The position numbers were made by a program, and so were the translations under genes. A stretch of 50,592 nt of DNA from an uncultured Clostridia bacterium (GTDB lineage Bacteria; Bacillota; Clostridia; Christensenellales; Aristaeellaceae): NCBI GenBank assembly GCA_946411525.1, contig CAMKEI010000010.1:1-50592 (forward strand). The letters are read 5' to 3'. A model generated the notes under the pieces. The model worked only from the letters and a program-made list of their open reading frames with translations. It did not search any database and had not been told where the DNA came from. Shown here in pieces: positions 1 to 8,166 of this stretch. How positions within the stretch are numbered: position 1 is the stretch's first letter; each line of letters opens with the position of its first letter.

Positions 1-6
1 CTTGCC

Positions 7-45
7 AAGAAGCGGGGCTGTCCCCCTCGCAGGAGACAGCCCCGC
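7..45 (-). terminator. Intrinsic terminator of the substrate-binding protein gene
   Basis: An 11-bp perfect stem (12-22 with 35-45, GCGGGGCTGTC and its complement) is followed on the minus strand by a short TTCTT run. It lies 40 bases past the stop codon, so transcription of the neighbouring gene probably ends here and any permease genes are not co-transcribed downstream. Confidence 0.75.
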
Positions 46-85
46 AAGGCTGCTTGTCAGCAGTCTTTTTCAGGCATTCAATTGA

Positions 86-1456
86 TTATTCCACGGTGAT
101 GGTGGTGATGGTGGAAGCGATCTGATCCTTGAAGGTGGCCAGAGCATCGTCAATGCTCTCTACTTCGCCCTTGGTGTAGGGAGTGGTAACGTACTTGTCC
201 CACGCATCGTTGATGTCAGCATCATATTCGCTCATCAGAGAACCGTTGGCCAGAGCCGCAGCCTTGGCGAAGATAGCATAGTGATCCTGTCCGCCCAGGA
301 AGGGGTTCGGGGTGCCGCCGTTGGCCAGGATGGTCTCCACAGCCTTTGCGCTGCCCACGAAGTCGCCGCTGTCCGCAGCATACTGGGTCAGGAAGTCATC
401 GTTCAGGGTGAAGAAATAGATCAGGTCATGCATAGCGGCCTTCTTGGCATCGTCCGCGACAGCAGCCTTAGCAGCATTGGTGCCCATCCAGGTGCCGCCC
501 CAGCTGTAAGCCACGGGGCCATCGGTGATGCGCCAGTCGCCATAGGTGCCGTTTTCGGTAGCATTCTTGATGTTCTCTTCGCTGTCAGGATTCTCAGCAT
601 CCCAGCCAGCCACGCAGTTGGGCTTCAGGGTGTAGTGCAGACCCCAGGTGGGGAGGAAGTAGCACAGGGTCTCGATTTCGCCGCGCATACCAGCGAACCA
701 GGTCTCGCCCCAGGCACCGGCCTTCTGGGTCAGGTCATCCTGCTCCAGAGTTTTGCACAGTTCTTCGAAGTCAAGCAGCTCGTCATCGATGTTCAGTTTG
801 CCATCGACAACCCAGCCAGCGGAGCGCTGATACTGATAAGCGTTCCAGATGTCGCCGGAGCCGCAAACCATCTTGCAGGCGCCTTCAGATTTCTCTTTCA
901 GTTCTTCAGCAGTCTCGAGGAAGGTGTCCCAGTCAGCAACCTTTGCCTGCATTTCTTCAGGAGAGGTGACGCCCAGGTACTTCTCAGCCAGGGAAGCACG
1001 ATACATCAGAACGCCGGGGGTGGACTGCCAGGACAGGCCCTTCTGGACGCCGGCAGCATTCTGGCCGATCTGAGCCATGACGGGGAACGCGACGGACAGT
1101 TCGTCATCGGTGAAGCCGATCTCTTTCAGATCGCCGGTCCAGTCGGTTTCGACATAGTGCTTAACGAAAGCAGCTTCCAGGGTGAAGATGTCGGGAGCTT
1201 CGTCAGAAGCGGCAGCATCCGGCACACCCAGGGTGTTGTCAACCTTGTCCTGATAGGCATGGCCATCAGTCGGATAAATCTGGAATTCGAACTCGATTTC
1301 CGGATGATTCGGAGCATAGTACTTTTCGATCATGCCCTGCAGTTCGTTGGTGAAAGACCAGACAACCAGTTTGATTTTGCCCTCTTCAGCAGTCGCGATG
1401 CTCATGCAACCGAGCACGAGAGCCAGAGCCAGGACCAGGGAAAGGACCTTTTTCAT
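86..1456 (-). CDS. ABC transporter extracellular substrate-binding protein (carbohydrate type)
   Basis: A 456-residue family 1 extracellular solute-binding protein, which would capture a sugar or oligosaccharide outside the membrane for an ABC importer. The N-terminus is a hydrophobic signal peptide; VLGC at about residues 14-17 fits a lipobox, but an ATA-E type I cleavage site follows, so anchoring is uncertain. The mature part opens with the KLVVWSF-type strand usual for this family and is rich in Trp and Tyr, as in sugar binders. Start: ATG preceded by AAAGGAGG. A terminator follows and no permease gene is visible in the window, so its partners lie elsewhere. The ligand cannot be told from sequence. 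Confidence 0.88.
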   Translation of the reverse strand: MKKVLSLVLALALVLGCMSIATAEEGKIKLVVWSFTNELQGMIEKYYAPNHPEIEFEFQIYPTDGHAYQDKVDNTLGVPDAAASDEAPDIFTLEAAFVKHYVETDWTGDLKEIGFTDDELSVAFPVMAQIGQNAAGVQKGLSWQSTPGVLMYRASLAEKYLGVTSPEEMQAKVADWDTFLETAEELKEKSEGACKMVCGSGDIWNAYQYQRSAGWVVDGKLNIDDELLDFEELCKTLEQDDLTQKAGAWGETWFAGMRGEIETLCYFLPTWGLHYTLKPNCVAGWDAENPDSEENIKNATENGTYGDWRITDGPVAYSWGGTWMGTNAAKAAVADDAKKAAMHDLIYFFTLNDDFLTQYAADSGDFVGSAKAVETILANGGTPNPFLGGQDHYAIFAKAAALANGSLMSEYDADINDAWDKYVTTPYTKGEVESIDDALATFKDQIASTITTITVE

Positions 1457-1504
1457 GATGGGTTTCCTCCTTTTTATTTTCGCGGCAATGCCGCAATATT
1501 CTCA

Positions 1505-1522
1505 AACAGCGATCCCGCTGTT
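1505..1522. promoter_or_regulatory. Inverted repeat in the leader of the substrate-binding protein gene
   Basis: AACAGCG-ATCC-CGCTGTT is a perfect 7-bp inverted repeat between the predicted promoter and the start codon. It could be an RNA hairpin or an operator. Function is unknown. Confidence 0.4.
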
Positions 1523-1572
1523 ATCGACTTCTTTTGATTTCCGTTCAATATCATCTTCATTCAGCACAGTAA

Positions 1573-1600
1573 AGTATACTCACTTTTTGACAATTTGCAA
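1573..1600 (-). promoter_or_regulatory. Sigma-A type promoter of the substrate-binding protein gene
   Basis: On the minus strand TTGCAA (1595-1600), a 16-bp spacer and TATACT (1573-1578) lie about 115 bases before the start codon. The rest of the 400-base gap 1457-1856 holds two inverted repeats and the terminator of the GH3 gene; I see no gene in it. Confidence 0.65.
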
Positions 1601-1704
1601 GCACAAAATGTAGATTTTACGGGCATTCCTCCCCTTTTCGTACATGTTCTGCGTTGTATGGTATCGTTAACAATCCATATATATCAACGATTATCTTTTG
1701 TTCG

Positions 1705-1718
1705 TTTGTCCGGACAAA
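1705..1718. promoter_or_regulatory. 14-bp perfect palindrome, candidate operator
   Basis: TTTGTCCGGACAAA is fully self-complementary and sits about 105 bp upstream of the promoter at 1573-1600 in an AT-rich gap. Position and symmetry suit a dimeric regulator of the sugar-binding protein gene. This is inference; no regulator gene is adjacent. Confidence 0.4.
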
Positions 1719-1776
1719 TTGTGCATTTTTCTACGATTTTGTTTCGTTTTTTTTCTGTATTCCCACCAACGAATCG

Positions 1777-1812
1777 TAAAAACAGGAAACAGGACCTTTA
1801 CGCCCTGTTTCC
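1777..1812 (-). terminator. Intrinsic terminator of the GH3 gene
   Basis: A 9-bp perfect stem (GGAAACAGG at 1785-1793 with CCTGTTTCC at 1804-1812) is followed on the minus strand by TGTTTTTA. It begins about 45 bases after the GH3 stop codon. Confidence 0.8.
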
Positions 1813-1856
1813 AACCACAATATATAGTGGTATACCTCTGAGACGATTCTGTCCCC

Positions 1857-4130
1857 TCAGCCTTCCCCGTTCAGCTTCTTCAGCAGCTCATCCGCCTGCT
1901 CCGCAGGAATGCCGCCGCCAAAGCTGAACACGCCGCGCAGCGGCATATAGTTCATCATGGCCACAGTCATATCTTCCGTGACAGCTTCCTTCGCCGCCTC
2001 AGTACCGCCTTCCCGTTCATTGTTGCCGAAGATCGCCATGGTCTGCCGGATAACGGGCATCATAACTGCCTTCGCTTTCGGATCCGCCATGATATCCATA
2101 AAGATACTGTCCATGGTGTAACGCCGCGGCAGCTCCACCGTGGATTCCACGACCACTTCCGCCTTCAGCGGCAGATCCCGGCTGGACCCTCCCGCTTCGA
2201 TCGTGAATGTGCCGCTTTCCACGTGCCAGTCGTGGATCTGCCGATTCCAGTAAGCAAAGGCCCGCTTATCCAGCGTAAAGAACACTTCCTTACTTTCTCC
2301 GGGCTGCAGAGCAATCTTCACGAACCCCTTCAGTTCTCTGACAGGTCGGATAGGAGTACTTTCCGCGTCGCCGACATAAAGCTGAACGACCGTCTTGCCG
2401 GCGCAGCTTCCGGTGTTCTTCACCGTTACGGTCACGTTCAGAACACCCGTGTCTTTGATCTTTTCCGCGCTGAGCTTCAGGCCGGTGTATTCAAACGTGG
2501 TATAGGACAGGCCGTAACCGAAGGGGAACAGCACTTCCATTTTCTTCTTGTCATAATAACGGTAACCAACAAAGACCCCTTCGCGGTATTCCGCCACATC
2601 GCCTTCACCGCCGTAATAGAGATAGGAAGGATTATCCTCCAGCTTCAGCGGGAACGTCTCCGGCAGTCTGCCGCATGGATTCACATCGCCGAACAGGACA
2701 CGCACCGCTGCCTCGCCCACCGCCTGGCCGCACAGATAGGCTTCCAGCACAGCTTTGACCCTGCTGATCCAGGGCATCTCCACCGGCGCGCCGTTGTGCA
2801 GCACAACCACGGTATTGGGATTGGCTTTCGCCACCGCCTCGATCAGTTTGTTCTGGCAGGCCGGCATCCGCATATGGCTGCGGTCATAACCCTCGGATTC
2901 GTAGGAATCCGGCAGGCCTGCAAACACCACCGCGACTTTTGCTTTCTTCGCCGCAGCAACCGCTTCCGCGATCATTTCCGCAGGGGCGTCATCCGCCGCC
3001 ACATCATAGCCGCGGGCGTAGATGATCTTCAGATCCTTTGCCGCTTCCAGCGCACCTGTGGTCTTAAAACAGTTGATGTGGCTGCTGCCGCCGCCCTGGA
3101 AGCGGGGTTTTTCCGCAAATTCGCCGATAAAGGCGATTTCGTCTGCTTTATTCAGGGGCAGCACACCCTCTTCATTTTTCAGCAGAACCATGCATTCCGC
3201 GGCGATGTCCGCCGCCTGCGCGTGCTGTGCTTCCTTGTCCCAGGGCGTTTCCGGCTTTGCGTTCTCCGCATACCTGTAAACAATATTCAGGATCCGTTCG
3301 CAAGCCAGGTCCACCAGTTTCTCATCCAGTTTTCCGGCTTTGACAGCCTCGACAATCTTCCGGTCGTTCACGCCGCCGGACGACGGCATCTCCAGGTCCA
3401 GGCCGGCCGCCACGCCGGCCACCCGGTCGGATACGGCGCCCCAGTCGGACATGACATAGCCCTCAAAACCCCATTCCTTCCGGAGCACGTCCGTCAGCAG
3501 CCACGGATTCTCCGAGGCGTAGACGCCGTTGATCCGGTTATAGGAACACATGACCGTCCAGGGTTTCGCTTCCTTCACCGCCATCTCGAAAGCAGGGAAA
3601 TATATTTCCCGGATCGTCCGCTCATCCGCGTCCGAAGAGGAACTCATCCGCCGGTGTTCCTGACTGTTGAGGGCAAAATGCTTGATACTCGTGCCGACGT
3701 TCCGGCTCTGGATACCCTGAATAATGGCTGTCGCCATCTTTCCCGCCAGATACGGATCCTCGGAAAAGTATTCAAAATTTCTTCCGCACAGGGGGCTGCG
3801 CTTGATATTCACAGCCGGGCCAAGCACCACGGACAGCTTCTCATGCTGACAGCTGTCGCCGATCGCTTCACCCATCTCCCGGATCATATCCGGGTCAAAT
3901 GATGCGGCCGTGGCGCAGGCAGTCGGGAAACAGACCGCCTTGATACTGTCGTTGATACCCAGATGGTCCGCTTCCTCATCCTGTTTCCGCAGGCCGTGGG
4001 GGCCGTCGCTGACCATGGAGCGCGGAATACCGAGACGCTCCACCGCCTTGGTATGCCAGAAATCATCACCGGAACACAGGCCGGCCTTTTCTTCCAGCGT
4101 CATTTGGGAAACCAGGGCTTTGATATCCAT
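1857..4130 (-). CDS. Glycoside hydrolase family 3, beta-glucosidase-like
   Basis: A 757-residue GH3 enzyme that should remove terminal beta-linked sugars from oligosaccharides; substrate range in GH3 is broad. The N-terminal TIM-barrel contains KHFALNSQE and the nucleophile motif VMSDWGAV (Asp229). An alpha/beta sandwich and a fibronectin III-like domain (VVQLYVGD...PVRELKGF) follow. The last ~90 residues are an acidic, Met-rich extension. There is no signal peptide, so it acts in the cytosol on imported sugars, consistent with the neighbouring ABC binding protein. An open frame extends 50 codons further upstream, but AAGGAGA nine bases before this ATG fixes the start, and the promoter lies inside the extension. 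Confidence 0.92.
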   Translation of the reverse strand: MDIKALVSQMTLEEKAGLCSGDDFWHTKAVERLGIPRSMVSDGPHGLRKQDEEADHLGINDSIKAVCFPTACATAASFDPDMIREMGEAIGDSCQHEKLSVVLGPAVNIKRSPLCGRNFEYFSEDPYLAGKMATAIIQGIQSRNVGTSIKHFALNSQEHRRMSSSSDADERTIREIYFPAFEMAVKEAKPWTVMCSYNRINGVYASENPWLLTDVLRKEWGFEGYVMSDWGAVSDRVAGVAAGLDLEMPSSGGVNDRKIVEAVKAGKLDEKLVDLACERILNIVYRYAENAKPETPWDKEAQHAQAADIAAECMVLLKNEEGVLPLNKADEIAFIGEFAEKPRFQGGGSSHINCFKTTGALEAAKDLKIIYARGYDVAADDAPAEMIAEAVAAAKKAKVAVVFAGLPDSYESEGYDRSHMRMPACQNKLIEAVAKANPNTVVVLHNGAPVEMPWISRVKAVLEAYLCGQAVGEAAVRVLFGDVNPCGRLPETFPLKLEDNPSYLYYGGEGDVAEYREGVFVGYRYYDKKKMEVLFPFGYGLSYTTFEYTGLKLSAEKIKDTGVLNVTVTVKNTGSCAGKTVVQLYVGDAESTPIRPVRELKGFVKIALQPGESKEVFFTLDKRAFAYWNRQIHDWHVESGTFTIEAGGSSRDLPLKAEVVVESTVELPRRYTMDSIFMDIMADPKAKAVMMPVIRQTMAIFGNNEREGGTEAAKEAVTEDMTVAMMNYMPLRGVFSFGGGIPAEQADELLKKLNGEG

Positions 4131-4162
4131 TCGCTCGTTCTCCTTTTTGATGTTCAGTTGTG

Positions 4163-4176
4163 TGTAAACGTTCTCA
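4163..4176. promoter_or_regulatory. cre-like operator (catabolite control) of the GH3 gene
   Basis: TGTAAACGTTCTCA on the plus strand fits the Gram-positive cre consensus TGWNANCGNTNWCA at every fixed position. It lies just downstream of the GH3 -10 box, where CcpA or another LacI-family protein would block transcription. Match seen directly; regulation inferred. Confidence 0.7.
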
Positions 4177-4190
4177 TGCTGTCCGGGTTT

Positions 4191-4219
4191 ATTATGGCAT
4201 TCCTGCAGGGTAATGTCAA
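4191..4219 (-). promoter_or_regulatory. Strong sigma-A promoter of the GH3 gene
   Basis: Minus strand TTGACA (4214-4219), 17-bp spacer, CATAAT (4191-4196). It starts six bases past the stop codon of the upstream CotH-family gene, so GH3 can be expressed independently. Confidence 0.85.
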
Positions 4220-4224
4220 CGCAA

Positions 4225-5562
4225 TCATTCATCTTCGCTGGGTTTATTCCATTGTTCATCGAGCCAGCGGATCCGGGCATTTACATATTCCACTATTTTC
4301 CTGCCATTGTTGAGTTTGCCCGCGTTCTCTTCTCCCAGATCACCGGCCAGGCTTTCGATATCCGCCAGCACCTGCCGGGCCGTATCCGTCAGCGCGCCGC
4401 TGCCGGACAGGGCCTTCCACCGGTTTTTCACGATCCTCCGGAATCCTTCCAGCTTCATTGCCAGCACAAACCAGGGATTGGAGTTGTCCATGCCCTGAAT
4501 ATGGTTCTGAAAAGTGCAGGCGTAAAATCCCCCGTCCGCAGGTTCGGTATAGCCCCAGCTGAGATCCCACGGCCCCAGAAAGGTCAGTTTTTTATACCGG
4601 CTGTCCGCGGAGAAATCCACCGCCATATAGAAACTGCCCGCGCCGACGTCGTAATTCTGAACCAGTTCCTCCAGAATCAGCATATCCGCCAGGGATTCCA
4701 GATCCAGCAGCGCATCCACCGCCTCAAAAGCGGTTATGCCATCCGCCGGCACCGCCTGAAGCCGGTCGTCCAGTATCATCGCCCGGCCGTTGGCTGCCGC
4801 TTCATACAGTACATTGAAGGCGCCGGTCAGCCAGTTTTCGATATACTGTTTCTGTTCCCCGCCCCATATGTCGCTTTTGATGGCGTAGTATTCCTCCTGA
4901 ACCGTACGCTTCCGGCCGGCAATGTCTTCAATATATGGTTTCTCCCCGATGCCGAAGCCGGGATGCTCGCCGTCCGGGTAATTGTCCATCTCCAGCAAGT
5001 AACCGGTGTCAGTCCGTTCATCTCCTTCCACCGGCTCACAGACGTCCATCCGGTCTTTCGCCGCCTGGTTCTGTTCACACAGGAGATATATGCCCAGGTC
5101 CTTCCCGTTCAGGTACAGGTTCACGAACATACAGTCGCTGCTGTAATACTTCCCTTCAAAAATCGTTTTCGCAAGCCTGAACCCCATATAGTCCGGACAC
5201 AGATGCCAGTAAGTGCGCAGCAGCACCCAGTTCCGGTATTTCCGCCCGCCGTGCAGGCCAAGGATATTCTGTTTCTTTTCAAAGCGGATACGGTAAGGTT
5301 TTTCTTCACCCTGTTCGGCAGTGGAATTCCCGCGCACACGAACGCCGCCTTCTTCAGCCATCTCATATGACGTATCGCAGTTAAATACTTTGATAACAGC
5401 AGAAACATATTCTTTCCTGGACAGAACCGGCCGGCCATCTTCGGTGAGGATATGAATACAGGGGTGCTCCTTTCCCGCTCCGATCTCTTCGGAGAAAGCG
5501 CCGCCTGCCGCCATCGCCGTCAGCAGCAGGCAGAAAAACAGAATTACCGTCACCCGTTTCAT
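4225..5562 (-). CDS. CotH kinase-family secreted protein
   Basis: A 445-residue exported protein with a CotH-type protein kinase-like domain. After a signal peptide (about residues 1-25) it carries the family signatures VRVRGNST, KPYRIRFEKK, NWVLLRTY and, later, LGPWDLSWGY. In Bacillus CotH phosphorylates spore-coat proteins; in gut Clostridia relatives occur in extracellular polysaccharide-degrading contexts, so the role here is open. Start: the ATG at 5562 precedes the signal peptide; an in-frame ATG 45 bases upstream overlaps the predicted promoter and is rejected. Its promoter and leader resemble those of the DUF6273 gene at 6880-8031. Confidence 0.8.
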   Translation of the reverse strand: MKRVTVILFFCLLLTAMAAGGAFSEEIGAGKEHPCIHILTEDGRPVLSRKEYVSAVIKVFNCDTSYEMAEEGGVRVRGNSTAEQGEEKPYRIRFEKKQNILGLHGGRKYRNWVLLRTYWHLCPDYMGFRLAKTIFEGKYYSSDCMFVNLYLNGKDLGIYLLCEQNQAAKDRMDVCEPVEGDERTDTGYLLEMDNYPDGEHPGFGIGEKPYIEDIAGRKRTVQEEYYAIKSDIWGGEQKQYIENWLTGAFNVLYEAAANGRAMILDDRLQAVPADGITAFEAVDALLDLESLADMLILEELVQNYDVGAGSFYMAVDFSADSRYKKLTFLGPWDLSWGYTEPADGGFYACTFQNHIQGMDNSNPWFVLAMKLEGFRRIVKNRWKALSGSGALTDTARQVLADIESLAGDLGEENAGKLNNGRKIVEYVNARIRWLDEQWNKPSEDE

Positions 5563-5597
5563 CGGATTGCCCCGTGCTTTCGTCAGATTTTTTTCCA

Positions 5598-5627
5598 ATG
5601 ATATCATACGCGCAAAACTCCCGTCAA
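5598..5627 (-). promoter_or_regulatory. Promoter of the CotH-family gene
   Basis: Minus strand TTGACG (5622-5627), 18-bp spacer, TATCAT (5598-5603). From the -35 to the ATG the sequence closely matches that ahead of the DUF6273 gene. Confidence 0.65.
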
Positions 5628-5652
5628 AAATTGATTGTATTATCTCAGCGTC

Positions 5653-5681
5653 TTTTCAGGGAACCACAGATATGATATATT
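5653..5681 (+). promoter_or_regulatory. Promoter of the serine hydrolase gene
   Basis: TTTTCA (5653-5658), 17-bp spacer, TATATT (5676-5681), about 65 bases before the start codon and divergent from the CotH promoter. Confidence 0.5.
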
Positions 5682-5693
5682 CTGTATACAGAA
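5680..5693. promoter_or_regulatory. 14-bp palindrome at the predicted transcription start
   Basis: TTCTGTATACAGAA is perfectly self-complementary and abuts the -10 box of the hydrolase promoter, as expected for a repressor site. The regulator is unknown; it does not have the TACA/TGTA order of BlaI operators. Confidence 0.4.
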
Positions 5694-5746
5694 CAATCCC
5701 CAATCAAGCATGTGAAATATATACCATATGAGCAGGAGCTGAAAAC

Positions 5747-6883
5747 ATGAAAAAATCGGTTTTGACATTTTTGCTTATCCTGACGGCAGCCGTTCTTCTG
5801 ATCGGAAGCAGCGCATATGCGCTTGACGGGCTGGTGGAAACTGACGAAAACTTTTTGGTCAGTACGGATCCGGCGTATGAAAAGCTCGTTGACCGTGTGA
5901 AAAAGAACTCCCACAACAACAGTTTCACCGGCTCGCTCCTGCTCGCGACAGAGGACCGGGTCATTCTTTACGGCGGCCCGAAAGCCATGACGACAGAAGG
6001 CAAGCCGGTCGATATGTATACGACGTACGATATCGGCTCCTGCTCGAAAACCTTTACAGCCGTAGCTGTTTTCCAGCTGGCTGACGCCGGACTCGTTTCC
6101 CTGGACGATCCCCTCGGCAAGTATTTCCCGGAATATGAAACCGGTAAAGATATCACGGTTTATCAGATGCTCCATATGCAGTCCGGAATCGCGGACTATA
6201 CCAACGATCCCGAGACGTTCTGGGGAGAAGCGGCCGCGCAGGATCCGGATAAGCTCATATACATGTTTTTCAATGACGAACTGTCAGATGAGGATTTCCT
6301 GCAGGCGCTGTTTGCCGCTCCCCTGTATTACACCCCCGGCACTGATCAGAGCTACTGCAATACAGATTACCACCTCCTGGCAATGATCGTCGAACAGGTA
6401 TCAGGAATGAAACTCAATGAATACCTGCAGGAGCATATCTTCGATCCATGCGGCATGGAGCATACGTCATCCATGGCGATCGGGGATGAAACCAGCGTTC
6501 CGAAAGGCTTCAGTGATCTTCTCAGTGCGGGAATCGTCACTGAAGACGGTTACTCCCCGCAGCCGAACACGGAACGGGGAGCCGGAGGAATCCACAGCTG
6601 CGTTGCCGACCTCTGGGCGTTTGATAAAGCACTGCTTTCCGGACTGCTGATCGGCAGTGATTCCCTGGAAGAAATGCTGCATTTTGATCAGGACTACGGC
6701 TGCGGGCTGTATCCGTACGGAAAGAACGCATACGGGCATTCGGGAAGAAACGGTACCTACACCACGGAGAACGTCATTGTTGAATCGGAGCAGTACGGCC
6801 GAATCTACTTTATCGCTTCCACATCGACGGACGCAGGCTCTTACGGGCTTGATACCCTGACAAAACTGATCAGCGGGATTTAA
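5747..6883 (+). CDS. Secreted serine hydrolase of the class C beta-lactamase/DD-peptidase family
   Basis: A 378-residue protein with a signal peptide (about residues 1-26) and a beta-lactamase-fold domain. The catalytic triad motifs are visible: SxxK at Ser98-Lys101 (SCSK), YxN at Tyr203-Asn205 (YCN) and HxG at His331-Gly333. Proteins of this family include esterases and D-amino-acid peptidases as well as penicillinases, so resistance should not be assumed. AGGAGC precedes the ATG. Its stop codon overlaps the stop codon of the convergent DUF6273 gene by 4 bp, with no terminator between them. Confidence 0.85.
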   Translation: MKKSVLTFLLILTAAVLLIGSSAYALDGLVETDENFLVSTDPAYEKLVDRVKKNSHNNSFTGSLLLATEDRVILYGGPKAMTTEGKPVDMYTTYDIGSCSKTFTAVAVFQLADAGLVSLDDPLGKYFPEYETGKDITVYQMLHMQSGIADYTNDPETFWGEAAAQDPDKLIYMFFNDELSDEDFLQALFAAPLYYTPGTDQSYCNTDYHLLAMIVEQVSGMKLNEYLQEHIFDPCGMEHTSSMAIGDETSVPKGFSDLLSAGIVTEDGYSPQPNTERGAGGIHSCVADLWAFDKALLSGLLIGSDSLEEMLHFDQDYGCGLYPYGKNAYGHSGRNGTYTTENVIVESEQYGRIYFIASTSTDAGSYGLDTLTKLISGI

Positions 6884-8031
6884 CACTCGGGAACATTCAC
6901 CGGAACAGGCGCGCCTGCATAATCCGTTTCAAATGCTTCGCTGATGTTTTCAGCGAGGATATACACAAAGTAATCCGCTCCCCAGCCATTCAGATCATAT
7001 CCTTCGGGAATCAGAAACGTTCCGCCCGCATCCGGCGCACTGCCCAGCGCACTGTAGCAAAGGATGCGGGCATCGTTTGTGTTCCCCGGCGTATACTTTT
7101 TATCAAGCATCAGGACAGATACCCGGGTCGCCTCCCCGGCATTTGCTCCGCTGATCACATACGGGATGGTCACTGCTGTTTCCAACGCAGTGACTTTTTC
7201 ATCGTCCGGAACTGAAATGACAAGATCATCATCGATCAGTGTCAGCTTGAATTCATCTGTCCCGGTTCCGACGGACGTCGAAAAGAGAATCGCTTCCTGG
7301 TCAATGTTCAGGGCCGGCGCAACACCCATATAGTATTCTGCACCGATGAGGTTCAGGAGTCCGCCGCAGTTTATATCACCAACACATCCAGGATCGCCAA
7401 CTGCGGAGGAACGTAGCCACCAGTAGTTAAACATGCCGCCTTTGACATGGTTTGGAACCGTATACTTTGGTATAACCCAGATGTTCCATCCACGGTCAGG
7501 AGCATAACCGTAAGCTTCATTAGTCACATCAGAAACGTCAAGCAGGAACACCCTGTCGTTCACATCGACAGGTGTTCCGTATGTACGTGCTTCCGGAGAA
7601 TCTTCCGGCCAGGATCGTCCTCCATCACCAGAGCTGAGCGCGATTGCGTTCTGTTCAGGTGCATCGAATCCATCCAAAAACGAACCGTTCAGGACTGCCC
7701 GGATATCGCTGTTTTTCCATGAGCCTGAATAAGGTTCCGTATTATCAAAACAATCTATGAAGAGAGATTCATCGCTGTCCAGAAAAAGGGCCTTATCTGA
7801 TGTATATGCAGAGGAATCCTTTGCCAGTACACGAAATTTAATCGGAGTTCCGTCATAGGTTCCGAAATACACATAACTTCCGGACCAGGGCGCATCCTTG
7901 TCGGGCGGCGCGTCAGGATTGGACAGGCCTGAAGTCCCGAGCCATGTGTTGTCCTGGGTTTTTTCACCGGCTGCTGCCGTAATAGCCGTCAGCAGCAGAA
8001 AGAGAAGCAGCAACATCAACAAGCGTTTCAT
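6880..8031 (-). CDS. Secreted DUF6273 domain protein
   Basis: A 383-residue exported protein: signal peptide (about residues 1-22), then a DUF6273 region recognised from the YVYFGTY start and the WWLRSSA block, and a C-terminal beta-rich part. DUF6273 is common in gut Clostridia and has no established function; related blocks are seen in surface proteins. The open frame reaches 39 codons further upstream, but the ATG at 8031 is followed directly by the signal peptide and is preceded by the same GGGG-AATCCG context as the CotH gene start, so it is preferred. Confidence 0.72.
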   Translation of the reverse strand: MKRLLMLLLLFLLLTAITAAAGEKTQDNTWLGTSGLSNPDAPPDKDAPWSGSYVYFGTYDGTPIKFRVLAKDSSAYTSDKALFLDSDESLFIDCFDNTEPYSGSWKNSDIRAVLNGSFLDGFDAPEQNAIALSSGDGGRSWPEDSPEARTYGTPVDVNDRVFLLDVSDVTNEAYGYAPDRGWNIWVIPKYTVPNHVKGGMFNYWWLRSSAVGDPGCVGDINCGGLLNLIGAEYYMGVAPALNIDQEAILFSTSVGTGTDEFKLTLIDDDLVISVPDDEKVTALETAVTIPYVISGANAGEATRVSVLMLDKKYTPGNTNDARILCYSALGSAPDAGGTFLIPEGYDLNGWGADYFVYILAENISEAFETDYAGAPVPVNVPEC

Positions 8032-8066
8032 CGGATTCCCCGTTCTTTCATCAGAATCTGTATTCA

Positions 8067-8095
8067 ATGATATCTCAGCCAAAAGTCCCGTCACA
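8067..8095 (-). promoter_or_regulatory. Promoter of the DUF6273 gene
   Basis: Minus strand TGTGAC (8090-8095), 17-bp spacer, TATCAT (8067-8072). The -10 box, its flanks (GATATCATTG) and the leader up to the ATG recur ahead of the CotH gene. Confidence 0.55.
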
Positions 8096-8103
8096 GGAGG
8101 CAA

Positions 8104-8132
8104 TTGCCGTTTTCCCCGGAATAAAGTATGAT
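8104..8132 (+). promoter_or_regulatory. Promoter of the GNAT-nitroreductase gene
   Basis: TTGCCG (8104-8109), 17-bp spacer, TATGAT (8127-8132). It is back to back with the minus-strand promoter at 8067-8095. Confidence 0.65.
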
Positions 8133-8166
8133 AGGATCGGAAATGCACTCCAAAGGAGATAATCGG

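Noticed and set aside
281-1537. Plus-strand frame covering the substrate-binding protein
   Set aside because: Mirror frame of a gene with signal peptide, promoter, ribosome site and terminator on the minus strand.
5747-6883. Antibiotic-resistance beta-lactamase
   Set aside because: The motifs are shared with many esterases and peptidases of the same fold; nothing specific to resistance is visible.
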